Of a stretch of 64,000 nucleotides of DNA, positions 35,593 to 44,255 are shown piece by piece (positions within the stretch are counted from its first letter, which is position 1; the number at the start of each line of letters is the position of its first letter). The position numbers and the translations under genes were made by a program. The notes beneath the pieces were generated by a model. That model ran no database searches and was not told the DNA's origin. It worked only from the letters and a program-made list of their open reading frames with translations. The stretch lies in the NCBI RefSeq assembly GCF_030812775.1, contig NZ_JAUSTI010000004.1:1-64000 (forward strand), read 5' to 3'. The stretch comes from Paenibacillus tundrae. GTDB taxonomy: Bacteria > Bacillota > Bacilli > Paenibacillales > Paenibacillaceae.

Positions 35593-36732
35593 ATGGCTGA
35601 GATGCCGCGTTATTTGGAAGATCAGACGGAGGAACAGATTATGCAGCGTATGCTGGATCGTTTGCCCGCGGATCTGGACAAGTCAGAAGGTTCTTTCTTG
35701 TGGGATGCAGAGGCTCCGGTAGCGTTCATGTTATCTGAGGCCGCGCTCTGGGCGCAGGAATTATTACGGCGTGGATTCGCAAGTACCGCTGCGAGCAGTG
35801 ATCCGAATTTCCGTTCGGAGGAGTTGGATTTACGTGCTGGGGAGCATGGCATTATTCGGCGGGCAGCGGTGGTGGCACAAGGCGTGGTGAGATTCGTGGG
35901 TACGCCGGGGAAAGTGGTGCCAGCAGGCACCGTAGTGGCAACACTCGCGGATGAAGTATCGGGCGAAGCCTCGTTAGAATATGAAACGGTTGGGCGCGTG
36001 GAGTTAGGTGAGGATGGTTCTGGCATGGTCGGTGTACGAGCGCTCGTTGCGGGAAAAGAAAGCAATGTGCCAGCAGGCACAGTAACCGTGCTGTCTACAC
36101 CGATGAGCGGCGTGACTTCGGTCACGAACGTAGATGTAATCAAGGGCGGAGCGGATATTGAAGCAGATACCGCTTTGCTAGAACGCTTCTATGCCAAAGT
36201 CCGCAATCAGGGAACCAGTGGAAACAAAGCTCAATATGTACAGTGGGCAAGCGAAGTTCCGGGAGTTGGAGCGACGCGAGTTATTCCGCTCTGGCAGGGG
36301 CCAGGCAGTGTGGGGCTGTATTTGCTGGATACAGACAAGCGAGCTGCGGGCAGTGATCTAGTGGCGGCCGTGCAGAAGTACGTAGACCCAACACAGGATG
36401 GACAAGGTGAAGGTGTTGCACCCGCGGGGCCTGTAGTAACCGTCATGCCGGCAGAGGAAGTGCCGATGAATATTCAGGTGAAGCTGACACTGGCGAGTGA
36501 TGCCACGCTAGCCGATGTGCGGGAGTTGATCGAACGCGGGGTGACCGCGTATCTGAAGCAGCTTGCTTTTGCCGACCCGCTCGTTCGCTACACACGTATT
36601 GCTGCCATCCTGCTCGACATTCCGCCGATCATCGACTATTCGGAGCTTACCGTGAATGGTGTGAGTGATCAGAATATTGAGATGACAGCAAGTCAGGTGG
36701 CGGTTCTGGGAACGGTGGACGTGTATGAATAA
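35593..36732 (+). CDS. Baseplate J-family protein (XkdT-like)
   Basis: A 379-residue baseplate J/gp47-like protein. It opens MPRYLEDQTEEQIMQRMLDRLPADLDKSEGSFLWDAEAP, the signature of XkdT-like proteins, has GEHGIIRRAAVVAQGVVRFVGTPG and the VPAGTVVATLADEVSGEASLEYETVG strands typical of the domain. Six copies would form baseplate arms. It starts at ATG 35593, 4 bp past the previous stop. GC content is higher than in the fibre gene. Confidence 0.93.
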   Translation: MAEMPRYLEDQTEEQIMQRMLDRLPADLDKSEGSFLWDAEAPVAFMLSEAALWAQELLRRGFASTAASSDPNFRSEELDLRAGEHGIIRRAAVVAQGVVRFVGTPGKVVPAGTVVATLADEVSGEASLEYETVGRVELGEDGSGMVGVRALVAGKESNVPAGTVTVLSTPMSGVTSVTNVDVIKGGADIEADTALLERFYAKVRNQGTSGNKAQYVQWASEVPGVGATRVIPLWQGPGSVGLYLLDTDKRAAGSDLVAAVQKYVDPTQDGQGEGVAPAGPVVTVMPAEEVPMNIQVKLTLASDATLADVRELIERGVTAYLKQLAFADPLVRYTRIAAILLDIPPIIDYSELTVNGVSDQNIEMTASQVAVLGTVDVYE

Positions 36733-36857
36733 TGTGGGTGTAGAGGTAAGGAGGGCTGGAGAAAGGCTCAATGAGGATAAATTCGCTGGGGCTCTCAGGT
36801 TAGAACAGCCGAGTAAGAAGCTATCCTTATATGTGAAAAGAAAGGAGGACGCAGAAC

Positions 36858-37448
36858 ATGAGTGTACCTTCTGCTGTAAATGCTGGACTGACGAGTGAAA
36901 AGGGGAGAGAGATGTTCTCCTTCTTGCCTCAGTATTATGAGACTTCACGGGTGATGCAAGCCGATATGCAGTCCAAAGGTACCGAGATGGATCTCTTAGT
37001 TCAGGCACTAGATGAGACATTGGATCAATTTTTTGTCCGTACTGCAACATGGGGATTAGGCTACTGGGAGCAGGAGCTGGGCATTGAGATAGATCGTCTC
37101 AAACCTGTGGAACAACGGCGTGCTGTAGTGGAGTCCAAGCTACGTGGTGCCGGAAAGTTCTCGGGCAGGCTTGTTTCCAACGTGGCTGAGGCGTATGCCG
37201 GGGGCAAGGTAGATGTTTCTTTTCAGCCGGAAGCATGGAGCTTTACCGTCAGCTTTGTGGATACGATGGGCATTCCGCCTAATATTGATGATCTCAAACG
37301 GGCAATTGATGATTTGAAACCAGCACATATGGCTGTGGAGTACGAGTATCGCTATCTAATCTGGGACGATCTGGACAACAAACAGATCACCTGGGATGAA
37401 CTAGACGCCGCGTCCCTGACGTGGACTGAACTGGAGGTGTGGGCATAA
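36858..37448 (+). CDS. Baseplate protein, DUF2313 (XkdU-like, YmfQ type)
   Basis: A 196-residue protein behind AAAGGAGGA. Residues MFSFLPQYYETSRVMQADMQSKGTEMDLLVQALDETLDQFFVRTATWGLGYWEQELGIEIDR match the YmfQ/DUF2313 family, with C-terminal VEYEYRYLIWDDLDNKQITWDELDAASLTWTELEVW. It connects fibre to baseplate in related tails. A 125-bp gap separates it from XkdT; that gap holds an out-of-frame ORF that I do not accept as a gene. The next gene's start overlaps its stop (TAATG). Confidence 0.92.
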   Translation: MSVPSAVNAGLTSEKGREMFSFLPQYYETSRVMQADMQSKGTEMDLLVQALDETLDQFFVRTATWGLGYWEQELGIEIDRLKPVEQRRAVVESKLRGAGKFSGRLVSNVAEAYAGGKVDVSFQPEAWSFTVSFVDTMGIPPNIDDLKRAIDDLKPAHMAVEYEYRYLIWDDLDNKQITWDELDAASLTWTELEVWA

Positions 37449-38863
37449 TGCCAAAAGAAACCGATCGACTGAAGTTACCTTTGCCCCTGGGAAATGAGAG
37501 TGTAACCCGGGAGAGTATTAATGGAATTTTTGAAAAGATTGATGCAGGTGTGGCGACACGCGAATCTATCCTTATACCTGGGGAATCTGATCTTAATAGC
37601 TATACTACAGAAGGAGAATATTATTGCCCAACAAATGCCACAGTAGCAACTTTAGCTAATTCCCCAGTAGGAGTAGCCTTTCATTTGACGATAGAAAAAC
37701 ATGCTGGTGTGGTTCAAACTCTAACAACCTTTGAACCGAGTAACCTACAAGTCTTTCAAAGAAACTACTATGTCGGATGGGGTCCGTGGAGAAAAGTACC
37801 TACAAGGGATGATATTGAAGAGCTGAAGGTATACACCGATCAGAAAGTCGGGGAAATCGTTATTGATGATGCATCCTTAACAGATAAGGGTATCGTCCAA
37901 CTATCCAACGCAGTTGATGGCACTCGTGAAGATTTGGCTGCGACGGAGAAGGCGGTAGGAGATGTTTTTGATAAATTAACTGAACATGATTACGACACTT
38001 TGAAGCACATTTCAAGTGCCGAAAGAGCTCTATGGAATAATGCTGTAGGTTATGGAACAACAACTGGTTCAGCAAATTCTTATATTATTAATCTTTCGCC
38101 TGCTCCATCAGCTATCGTTGCTGGAATGAGAATAACGTTGAAAGTACATGTAAGCAATAATGGGGTATCGACTTTAAATGTGAATGGAACTGGGCCAAAA
38201 CTTATAAAAAAATCAAACGGATCTGATTTAACGAGTGGATTTTTTAGAGATGGTGGAGTATACACAATTGTTTATGATGGAATGGCTTTTATCTTGCAGG
38301 GTGAAGGGGGGGAGTACGGAACTGCAATTGAAGGTGATGTTCGCGCTGGAAAGACAATTAGTACGGAGAATGGACTAGTAAGTGGTACTCTTCCTAACAG
38401 AGGGACAGCATCATTCAGGTCTGATATAAATAACACCGTATCAATTCCAGCGGGTATTTATAATCAGAGTAGTATTGCACCATTTGAAGCAACTCCAGGT
38501 AATACTCGTATTTATGGACCCAATAGCTCAGACTCGGTATCAGGTAATGTAACAACGCCAACCCCAACTAGTTTATCGGTAACTATAAAAAGAGCAGGTG
38601 TTTATCGAACTGAGCTTCAATTTGGAAGCATATGGTCTACTACAGGACTTACTGTATATGTACAAATCTATTCTAGTAGTGGTTCTACCGGAACTTTGCG
38701 TTCAATGGAAGTAAGAGGAACTACTAGTCCTATGTACGTGGAAGATATATATTTTAATGCTGGTTCAAAAGTTGGTGTACGTTTGTGGTTTAGTTCATCA
38801 AGTAGTGTATCAATGTCAGTATCATATTTTTCTTTATTAGTACAATCACCTATATTCATTTAA
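37448..38863 (+). CDS. Tail fibre / receptor-binding protein with pyocin-knob domain
   Basis: A 471-residue protein. Start at ATG 37448 (GGAGGT upstream), overlapping the XkdU stop. The N-terminal part resembles phage fibre attachment segments (ETDRLKLPLPLGNESVTRESINGIFEKID). Residues about 50-130 (LNSYTTEGEYYCPTNATVATLANSPVG ... QVFQRNYYVGWGPWRKVPT) form a pyocin-knob-like domain. The rest is a beta-rich Thr/Ser/Gly C-terminus with GTLRSMEVRGTTSPMYVEDIYFNAGSKVGVRLWFS, likely the receptor-binding head. The C-terminal two thirds are visibly more AT-rich than the upstream genes, as expected for a swapped module. Confidence 0.85.
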   Translation: MPKETDRLKLPLPLGNESVTRESINGIFEKIDAGVATRESILIPGESDLNSYTTEGEYYCPTNATVATLANSPVGVAFHLTIEKHAGVVQTLTTFEPSNLQVFQRNYYVGWGPWRKVPTRDDIEELKVYTDQKVGEIVIDDASLTDKGIVQLSNAVDGTREDLAATEKAVGDVFDKLTEHDYDTLKHISSAERALWNNAVGYGTTTGSANSYIINLSPAPSAIVAGMRITLKVHVSNNGVSTLNVNGTGPKLIKKSNGSDLTSGFFRDGGVYTIVYDGMAFILQGEGGEYGTAIEGDVRAGKTISTENGLVSGTLPNRGTASFRSDINNTVSIPAGIYNQSSIAPFEATPGNTRIYGPNSSDSVSGNVTTPTPTSLSVTIKRAGVYRTELQFGSIWSTTGLTVYVQIYSSSGSTGTLRSMEVRGTTSPMYVEDIYFNAGSKVGVRLWFSSSSSVSMSVSYFSLLVQSPIFI

Positions 38864-38967
38864 CTGAAATTAATATATCGGAAATTTGGTACAACAAGCG
38901 ATTAAATGCGGGAGTTACCTTATTTCTTCTGAAGCATCTTGTATTTCGAATCAAAGGAGGCGAAACC

Positions 38968-39462
38968 ATGGAACGATGGGATACCCTGTGGAAATGGGGG
39001 ATAGCACTGATAAGTAGTGCAGGGACGTATTTCTTTGGAGGATGGTCGGGTGTGCTCGGGGTACTGCTCGTATTCGTCATTCTAGACTACCTATCAGGGA
39101 TCGCGGCGGCGGGGGCGACAGGCAAGTTAGAAAGCAATATTGGGATGTTCGGCATTGCCCGAAAGGTATTCATTTTCGCAATGGTATCGGTGGCTCATCT
39201 GGTGGACGGTGTTCTGGGAGACGGACATTTGTTCAGGGATGCGGTCGCCTTTTTTTATATCGCGAATGAGCTGTTGTCTATTATTGAAAATGGTGGCAAG
39301 CTGGGCGCGCCCATTCCGCCTGCGATTCGGCAGGCAATTGAAGTGCTCAAGGGTAAGGGAGGAGCCGGGGATCACCCCGGTAACCTCCCTTTTAAGTCTA
39401 ATGAATCTTTTGCTCAAACGGATGATGATAGTGACACACACAAGAAAAAAGATAAAAAGTAG
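38968..39462 (+). CDS. Phage holin (TcdE/phage_holin_4-type)
   Basis: A 164-residue membrane protein with hydrophobic segments (about 9-26, 30-49, 66-85) and the family's LDYLSGIAAAGATGKLESNIGMFGIARKVFIFAMVSVAHLVDG, plus the conserved AIEVLKG helix. The C-terminal 25 residues are charged. It should permeabilise the membrane to release the lysin and the tail particles. The GGAGGCGAAACC upstream gives a good ribosome site. It follows the fibre gene after about 100 bp. Confidence 0.93.
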   Translation: MERWDTLWKWGIALISSAGTYFFGGWSGVLGVLLVFVILDYLSGIAAAGATGKLESNIGMFGIARKVFIFAMVSVAHLVDGVLGDGHLFRDAVAFFYIANELLSIIENGGKLGAPIPPAIRQAIEVLKGKGGAGDHPGNLPFKSNESFAQTDDDSDTHKKKDKK

Positions 39463-39631
39463 TTGCATCTTTACAGTATTCATCTATCGCACAAAAATAC
39501 AAATCTAATAGCAATTCAAATAGTGTGTTGAATGCAAACCTATAGCAAACCGAATAGGACTAGCCTCGAAGCATATTTTAGATTCATTTAGCTAATAAAC
39601 TAGGAATAGAGTAGTTCCAACAGTTTTATCT

Positions 39632-39716
39632 ATCACTAAAATGATCAACCTTATTCACAAGAAATCCAAAAGTGCGCTGATACACCAAACGAAGAGAGCT
39701 CTGTCATTTTAGTGAT
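39632..39716. repeat. 13-bp inverted repeat between holin and lysin
   Basis: ATCACTAAAATGA (39632-39644) and TCATTTTAGTGAT (39704-39716) are perfect complements, 59 bp apart. It lies in a 450-bp AT-rich gap (39463-39914) that carries no gene. It could fold into a long hairpin or be a protein-binding site. Confidence 0.5.
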
Positions 39717-39923
39717 TAGTACCTAACCGCTAAACGTGTTTTGTTTTATAACACACCACACCAACCCTAACTATTCCAGCAACCACCGAATCTAATCCCA
39801 ACAACATTCCCTCTAAACTCCTCAAAACTCCAAAACATCAGGACATGCACACAGGCAAACTACCTTGTCCTGACATCTACTATATACAAACGGCAAACTT
39901 GCCGCGTAAAGGGTGTGAGAACC

Positions 39924-40868
39924 ATGCAAACGAGAACGCCAGGCAACACGCAGGGCATTGACGTCTCCCGATATCAGGGCACGATTGATTGGGCCAAAGT
40001 TAAGGCAAGTGGCATGACATTTGTGTTCATCAAGGCAACGGAGGGACGAACGTATACCGATCCAAATTTTCAGCAAAATGTGGCTGGCGCACTTGCGGCT
40101 GGCATGCTGGTGGGAACGTATCATTTTTTCCGCGGAACCTCTACAGAGATCGCCAAAGCCGAAGCAGCGCATTATGCGAACACGTTGCAGAAGGTCGGGG
40201 GTGCGAAGGCATTACAATTACCTCCTGTCATGGACTATGAGAATAACCCCGGTAATTTGAGCAGAGCGCAGATGAACACTGTAGCCAAAGCTTTTTTAAC
40301 CGAATTACAACGTCTTACTGGCGTAAAACCAATTATATATACGGGCAATTCATTTGCTGTTAATTTTGATGCCTCGCTCGGTACGTATGATCTATGGATC
40401 GCGCGTTACAGCAACACACGGGTGCCGGATGATCAGCCTGCTTGGAAGCGTTGGACATTCTGGCAGTATACGGATTCGGGTAAGGTGAACGGCATTGCGG
40501 GCAACGTCGACATGAACGAGTTTGAAGGGACGGCAGCGCAGCTACGAGCCAGATATGCACCTGCAACGACACCTCCAAATCCACCTAAACCGACAGAACC
40601 CACAAATCCGCCGAACCCAACCGAACCACCAAAAGGGGGCGAACCGATGACAACCGAGGAGAAAGCAGCGTTTGATGCGTTGAAGGCACAGGTGGAGAGA
40701 CTACAGGCACGCCAGCAAATGGAGGTTCCGGTATGGGCCAAAGCGGCTGTAGATGCTGCACTAGCCTATGATCCGAAGAACCCGTTGTTTAGCATCGACA
40801 ACGGAGCGAGTTACGACTTTTATCGCTTTATCACGGTCATGCACCGTAGAGGTTTGTTTAAAAAATAA
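39924..40868 (+). CDS. GH25 endolysin
   Basis: A 314-residue peptidoglycan hydrolase. ATG 39924 is preceded by AAAGGG; a GTG three codons upstream is possible. The glycoside hydrolase 25 domain (about 7-215) shows GIDVSRYQGTIDWAKVKASGMTFVFIKATEG, PPVMDYENNPG with the catalytic acidic residues, IIYTGNSF and WTFWQYTDSG. A Pro/Thr/Asn-rich linker (about 215-240) leads to a C-terminal domain with a helical part (AFDALKAQVERLQARQQME) and a final segment (AAVDAALAYDPKNPLFSIDNGASYDFYRFITVMHRRGL) of unknown wall-binding type. It acts with the holin to lyse the producer. Confidence 0.95.
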   Translation: MQTRTPGNTQGIDVSRYQGTIDWAKVKASGMTFVFIKATEGRTYTDPNFQQNVAGALAAGMLVGTYHFFRGTSTEIAKAEAAHYANTLQKVGGAKALQLPPVMDYENNPGNLSRAQMNTVAKAFLTELQRLTGVKPIIYTGNSFAVNFDASLGTYDLWIARYSNTRVPDDQPAWKRWTFWQYTDSGKVNGIAGNVDMNEFEGTAAQLRARYAPATTPPNPPKPTEPTNPPNPTEPPKGGEPMTTEEKAAFDALKAQVERLQARQQMEVPVWAKAAVDAALAYDPKNPLFSIDNGASYDFYRFITVMHRRGLFKK

Positions 40869-40926
40869 TACTGACCCCAAATAAATGTACACATTCTACT
40901 TGTAAATGTAGCTTTACCAAAGCCAA

Positions 40927-40958
40927 AGACGCCAATCTCTAATGAGATGGCGTCTTTC
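40927..40958 (+). terminator. Terminator at the end of the tailocin cluster
   Basis: AGACGCCA ATCTC TAAT GAGAT TGGCGTCT stem with T-rich tail TTTCTTTG. Confidence 0.85.
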
Positions 40959-41108
40959 TTTGCGGTTACTAACAAATCATTTTACACGGGAACGGAGAGG
41001 TTACAAAAACGGAAGAAGCAAAGCGTTAGCCCCAAAGCTGACTGAAAAGAAATCTGGGGGGGCGACCTTCAAGGTTTTCTATATCAGAGTCGCATGCGCA
41101 ACCAATCT

Positions 41109-41627
41109 TTAGTTCTGTTTCTCCAACAAAGGCACAAAATACGAATCATAGTACCGCTGAAATGCTTCTTTGGTGCGATCATCTGTCAACGCGCTTTTAG
41201 ATATAATCATCCCTTGCACATCAGAAACGTATAGATAGTAGTGCTTCTCATCTTCTCGTACAACGACAAACTGATCCCATGCCAAGAAATTTTGATTGTT
41301 TTTTGTCTTCCGTGTTATGCCTTGCTCATCTAATAGCATTGTAGTTGGGCCGAGAACGGCACTTAAATTTTGTTTCTTCATAATCCGAACGGTGGAAGAG
41401 AGTGTTAATTTTTTATAGATAGTAGGGAAAACGATTACCCATAATAGAATCATACCAATAGTTAAAAGTGAAACAGGGGTTTGAAAAATGAGATTTAAAA
41501 ATAATAATGAAATCGGAAATCCAGAGAGTAAAATATATTTTACCTTACGATGATGCTTCGATTTTGAGATCACATTTTTCTGTAAGTCGATGAGATCCTC
41601 GAAGGATAGGTTGAACTGTAGCTTCAC
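41109..41627 (-). CDS. YcxB-family protein
   Basis: A 172-residue membrane protein with two central hydrophobic segments (about 29-50 and 53-71) flanked by cytoplasmic regions. The C-terminal half has the YcxB-like layout (TTMLLDEQGITRKTKNNQNFLAWDQFVVVREDEKHYYLYVSDVQGMIISKSAL), a PH-like fold. No enzymatic role is known. It is convergent with the tail cluster and divergent from the peptide importer, with an AT-rich 765-bp gap upstream. Confidence 0.8.
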   Translation of the reverse strand: MKLQFNLSFEDLIDLQKNVISKSKHHRKVKYILLSGFPISLLFLNLIFQTPVSLLTIGMILLWVIVFPTIYKKLTLSSTVRIMKKQNLSAVLGPTTMLLDEQGITRKTKNNQNFLAWDQFVVVREDEKHYYLYVSDVQGMIISKSALTDDRTKEAFQRYYDSYFVPLLEKQN

Positions 41628-41781
41628 AATGAATCGCCTCCATTCGTATCTTCTAAATTGTAACGTATTTCAGTAAAAATGGAAAAATGAAGCTTTTATC
41701 TTGGGATACATAACTCGCATCAATCTAGTAATTCGAACGAAATGATAAGCCGCCATAAAGGATGCTTAGACATTTTTTGTC

Positions 41782-41830
41782 GATCTATGTTTTTTTTTTG
41801 TGCTTTATGTAACTTAAAATAACATAGATC
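41782..41830. repeat. 10-bp inverted repeat in the YcxB-importer gap
   Basis: GATCTATGTT (41782-41791) and AACATAGATC (41821-41830), with a T9 run between. The gap 41628-42392 is AT-rich and contains no ORF that I can support; a second pairing (GATACACG at 42231 with CGTGTATC at 42307, and GATCAG with CTGATC inside it) suggests a structured 5' leader for the importer. Confidence 0.4.
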
Positions 41831-42392
41831 ATAAAGTTGATGATCGTTGTATGTAAATCTCTTGTCTAAATGATTAATGTGATGTAAAGTAAGTTACACA
41901 AAATGGTTTTTTGCCACAGTTTATGAGCATAATCCTCCCACCATGACAAGACTATAACACTCAAAGTTATTGTAATGTCTCCCTGTTGTATATTCCAACA
42001 CCCTTGAAAAACACTCCTATGTTAGTTTCTATCTAAATGATCCCTATGCTAATGAGTATACGTGTATACCCAAAACAAGTGACCAACCTTTCACTCTTTT
42101 CAATTGACCTTTGTTTAATTGTTCCATTTCTTTCTCTCTCAAAATATCTACTATTCCCCATCATGATTTTCTTAATTTTATTAAAGGTATCATGGGTATG
42201 TTAAGACCTTAATAGATACAGATAGTATGTGATACACGCCTCAACGATTTCTTGGATCAGCATTTTGCATGTTGTACGTAACAATCTTGGAAGCATGTTG
42301 ACTGATCGTGTATCCACTATCCATCCATCGGGATCATTGTTTTGGCACGCCAGCATCACACACATTTTGAGACAGGGAAGGGTGTTGTACGT

Positions 42393-44048
42393 ATGCGAAT
42401 GAGAAAAAAATGGTTGTCCGGTTTGATGGTTATGGCAATGAGTACGGTTTTGGTTTTATCGGGTTGCTCTACCAAAGAGGGGACGAACACGCCTGCTCCA
42501 GCGGAAGGTAACGATCCACCAACGGAGGAAGTAGCAACGCAGGATACGATGATTATGGGACGGGGTGGAGACTCCGTTGCCCTAGATCCAGCCATTGTAA
42601 CTGATGGTGAATCCCTCAAGATTGGACATCAGGTGTTCGATTCATTGCTTGATTACAAGGAAGGTGGAACAGAGGTCATCCCTGGACTTGCGGAGAGCTG
42701 GGAGATTTCGGCGGACGGACTTAAGTACGAGTTCAAGCTGAAGACGGGTGTGAAATTCCATGACGGAACTGACTTTAACGCCGAGGCTGTTGTATTCAAC
42801 TTCAATCGTTGGAGTGATCCTGCGAGTGAGTATAAATTCGAAGGGGATTCCTTCGATTATTACGATTCCATGTTTGGGCCAGAGGACGGACGCGTGATCA
42901 AGGAAGTGAAGGCGATTGACGAGACAACGGTGGAGTTCACATTGAACCAACCACAAGCGCCTTTCCTGCAAAATATCGCGATGACGCCATTCGGCATTGC
43001 CAGTCCAACCGCCATTCAGGAGAAAAAGGAAAACTTCAAAACCGATCCTGTAGGCACCGGTCCTTTTGTATTCAAAGAGTGGAAGCGCAACGACTCTATT
43101 ACACTGGAGAAAAATCCAACCTACTGGAAAGAAGGACTGCCGAAGCTGAACAAAGTTATTGTTCGCTCGATTCCAGATAATACAGCTCGTTTCAATGCCT
43201 TGCAGAATGGCGAAATTGACGTGATGGAAGATCTGAATCCGGATGATCTGTCGATCCTGGAGTCGAATGCTGACCTGCAGAAGATTGAACGTCCACCATT
43301 CAACGTGGCGTATATTGGCTTTAACTTTAAGAAAAAACCTTTTGACGATGTAAAAGTGAGACAGGCGCTGAACCATGCGGTGAACAAACAAGGCATTATT
43401 GATGCGTTCTTTGCTGGACAAGCTCAGCCTGCGGTGAACCCGATGCCACCAACATTATGGGGGTACAACGATAGTATTGAGGATTACCCGTATGACTTGG
43501 AGAAGGCAAAAGCATTGCTTGCCGAAGCAGGCTTCCCTGACGGATTGCCAGATCCGGTAACCTTCTATGCGATGCCGGTATCCCGTCCATACATGCCAGA
43601 TGGTAGAAAAGTTGCCGAGGCGATCCAAGCGGATTTTGAGAAAATTGGCGTGAAGACAAACATTGAATCTCCTGAGTGGGCCACGTATCTAGATGATGCC
43701 AAAGCCGGGGAGAAGGACGATATCTATATGCTCGGTTGGACGGGTGATAATGGTGACCCCGATAACTTCTTGTACACGTTGCTCGATAAAGATGCAATCC
43801 CAGGTAACAACCGTAGCTTCTATGTCAACGAGGAGCTGCATGTGTTGCTGACGGATGCACAGAAGGAGACCGACCAGGATAAACGGGCAGAGTTGTATGA
43901 GCAGGCACAGGTCATTATTAAGGAAGACGCACCATGGATTCCGCTTGTGCATACCACGCCAATTCTGGCGGGTAGTGCGAAGTTGAAAGGTTTTGTTCCT
44001 TCGCCACTGGGCAGTGAATCCTATGCAGGAGCCTATTTCGAGGAATAG
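42393..44048 (+). CDS. Peptide/nickel-type ABC transporter substrate-binding lipoprotein
   Basis: A 551-residue solute-binding protein. I place the start at ATG 42393 (MRMRKKWLSGLMVMAMSTVLVLSGC); the upstream extension has no ribosome site. The lipobox LSGC gives a lipid-anchored mature protein. The SBP_bac_5 family signature is seen in AESWEISADGLKYEFKLKTGVKFHDGTDFNAEAVVFNFNRW, and RQALNHAVNKQGIID later. It is the receptor for oligopeptides, dipeptides or similar. Two permease genes follow, with an attenuator-like hairpin between. Confidence 0.92.
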   Translation: MRMRKKWLSGLMVMAMSTVLVLSGCSTKEGTNTPAPAEGNDPPTEEVATQDTMIMGRGGDSVALDPAIVTDGESLKIGHQVFDSLLDYKEGGTEVIPGLAESWEISADGLKYEFKLKTGVKFHDGTDFNAEAVVFNFNRWSDPASEYKFEGDSFDYYDSMFGPEDGRVIKEVKAIDETTVEFTLNQPQAPFLQNIAMTPFGIASPTAIQEKKENFKTDPVGTGPFVFKEWKRNDSITLEKNPTYWKEGLPKLNKVIVRSIPDNTARFNALQNGEIDVMEDLNPDDLSILESNADLQKIERPPFNVAYIGFNFKKKPFDDVKVRQALNHAVNKQGIIDAFFAGQAQPAVNPMPPTLWGYNDSIEDYPYDLEKAKALLAEAGFPDGLPDPVTFYAMPVSRPYMPDGRKVAEAIQADFEKIGVKTNIESPEWATYLDDAKAGEKDDIYMLGWTGDNGDPDNFLYTLLDKDAIPGNNRSFYVNEELHVLLTDAQKETDQDKRAELYEQAQVIIKEDAPWIPLVHTTPILAGSAKLKGFVPSPLGSESYAGAYFEE

Positions 44049-44132
44049 GTAGAGGTTGTTCAAAAAGTCCGCTCTGAACACGCACTTATATTGAGTAACC
44101 TGTAAAAATGGTGATCCGTGTCTGAAATATAG

Positions 44133-44217
44133 AACGCTGGCGTACACGCAATGCTTAGCAGAACCATCATCCGGACGTAATCATCTCGAAGCATACGTGT
44201 CCGCTGGCGTTTTTTTT
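44133..44217 (+). terminator. Attenuator-like hairpin after the binding-protein gene
   Basis: A long imperfect stem between ACGCTGGCGTACACG and its near-complement CGTGTCCGCTGGCGT, followed by eight T. It probably lowers read-through from the abundant binding protein to the permeases. Confidence 0.7.
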
Positions 44218-44255
44218 CTACCTAATTGGCTGTTCAAAAGGCGGGTGAATGAGGA

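Larger units (their letters stand above)
27151..40868 (+). other. Contractile phage tail-like bacteriocin (tailocin) cluster, PBSX xkd type
   Basis: Fifteen consecutive genes run in the order of the PBSX late operon: terminator-like protein, small protein, sheath, tube, chaperone (with frameshift extension), tape measure, LysM hub protein, hub, two small baseplate proteins, baseplate J, baseplate, fibre, holin, lysin. Terminase, portal, protease, capsid and integrase genes are absent on both sides. A full set for a contractile tail plus lysis, without DNA packaging, is what defines R-type tailocins. Confidence 0.85.

Noticed and set aside
36725-36898. 57-codon ORF overlapping the end of the XkdT gene and the start of the XkdU gene, with a Cys-rich end (ECTFCCKCW)
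   Set aside because: The cysteines fall where the frame overlaps the XkdU start in another phase, there is no ribosome site of its own, and the tail clusters of this type have no gene at this place.
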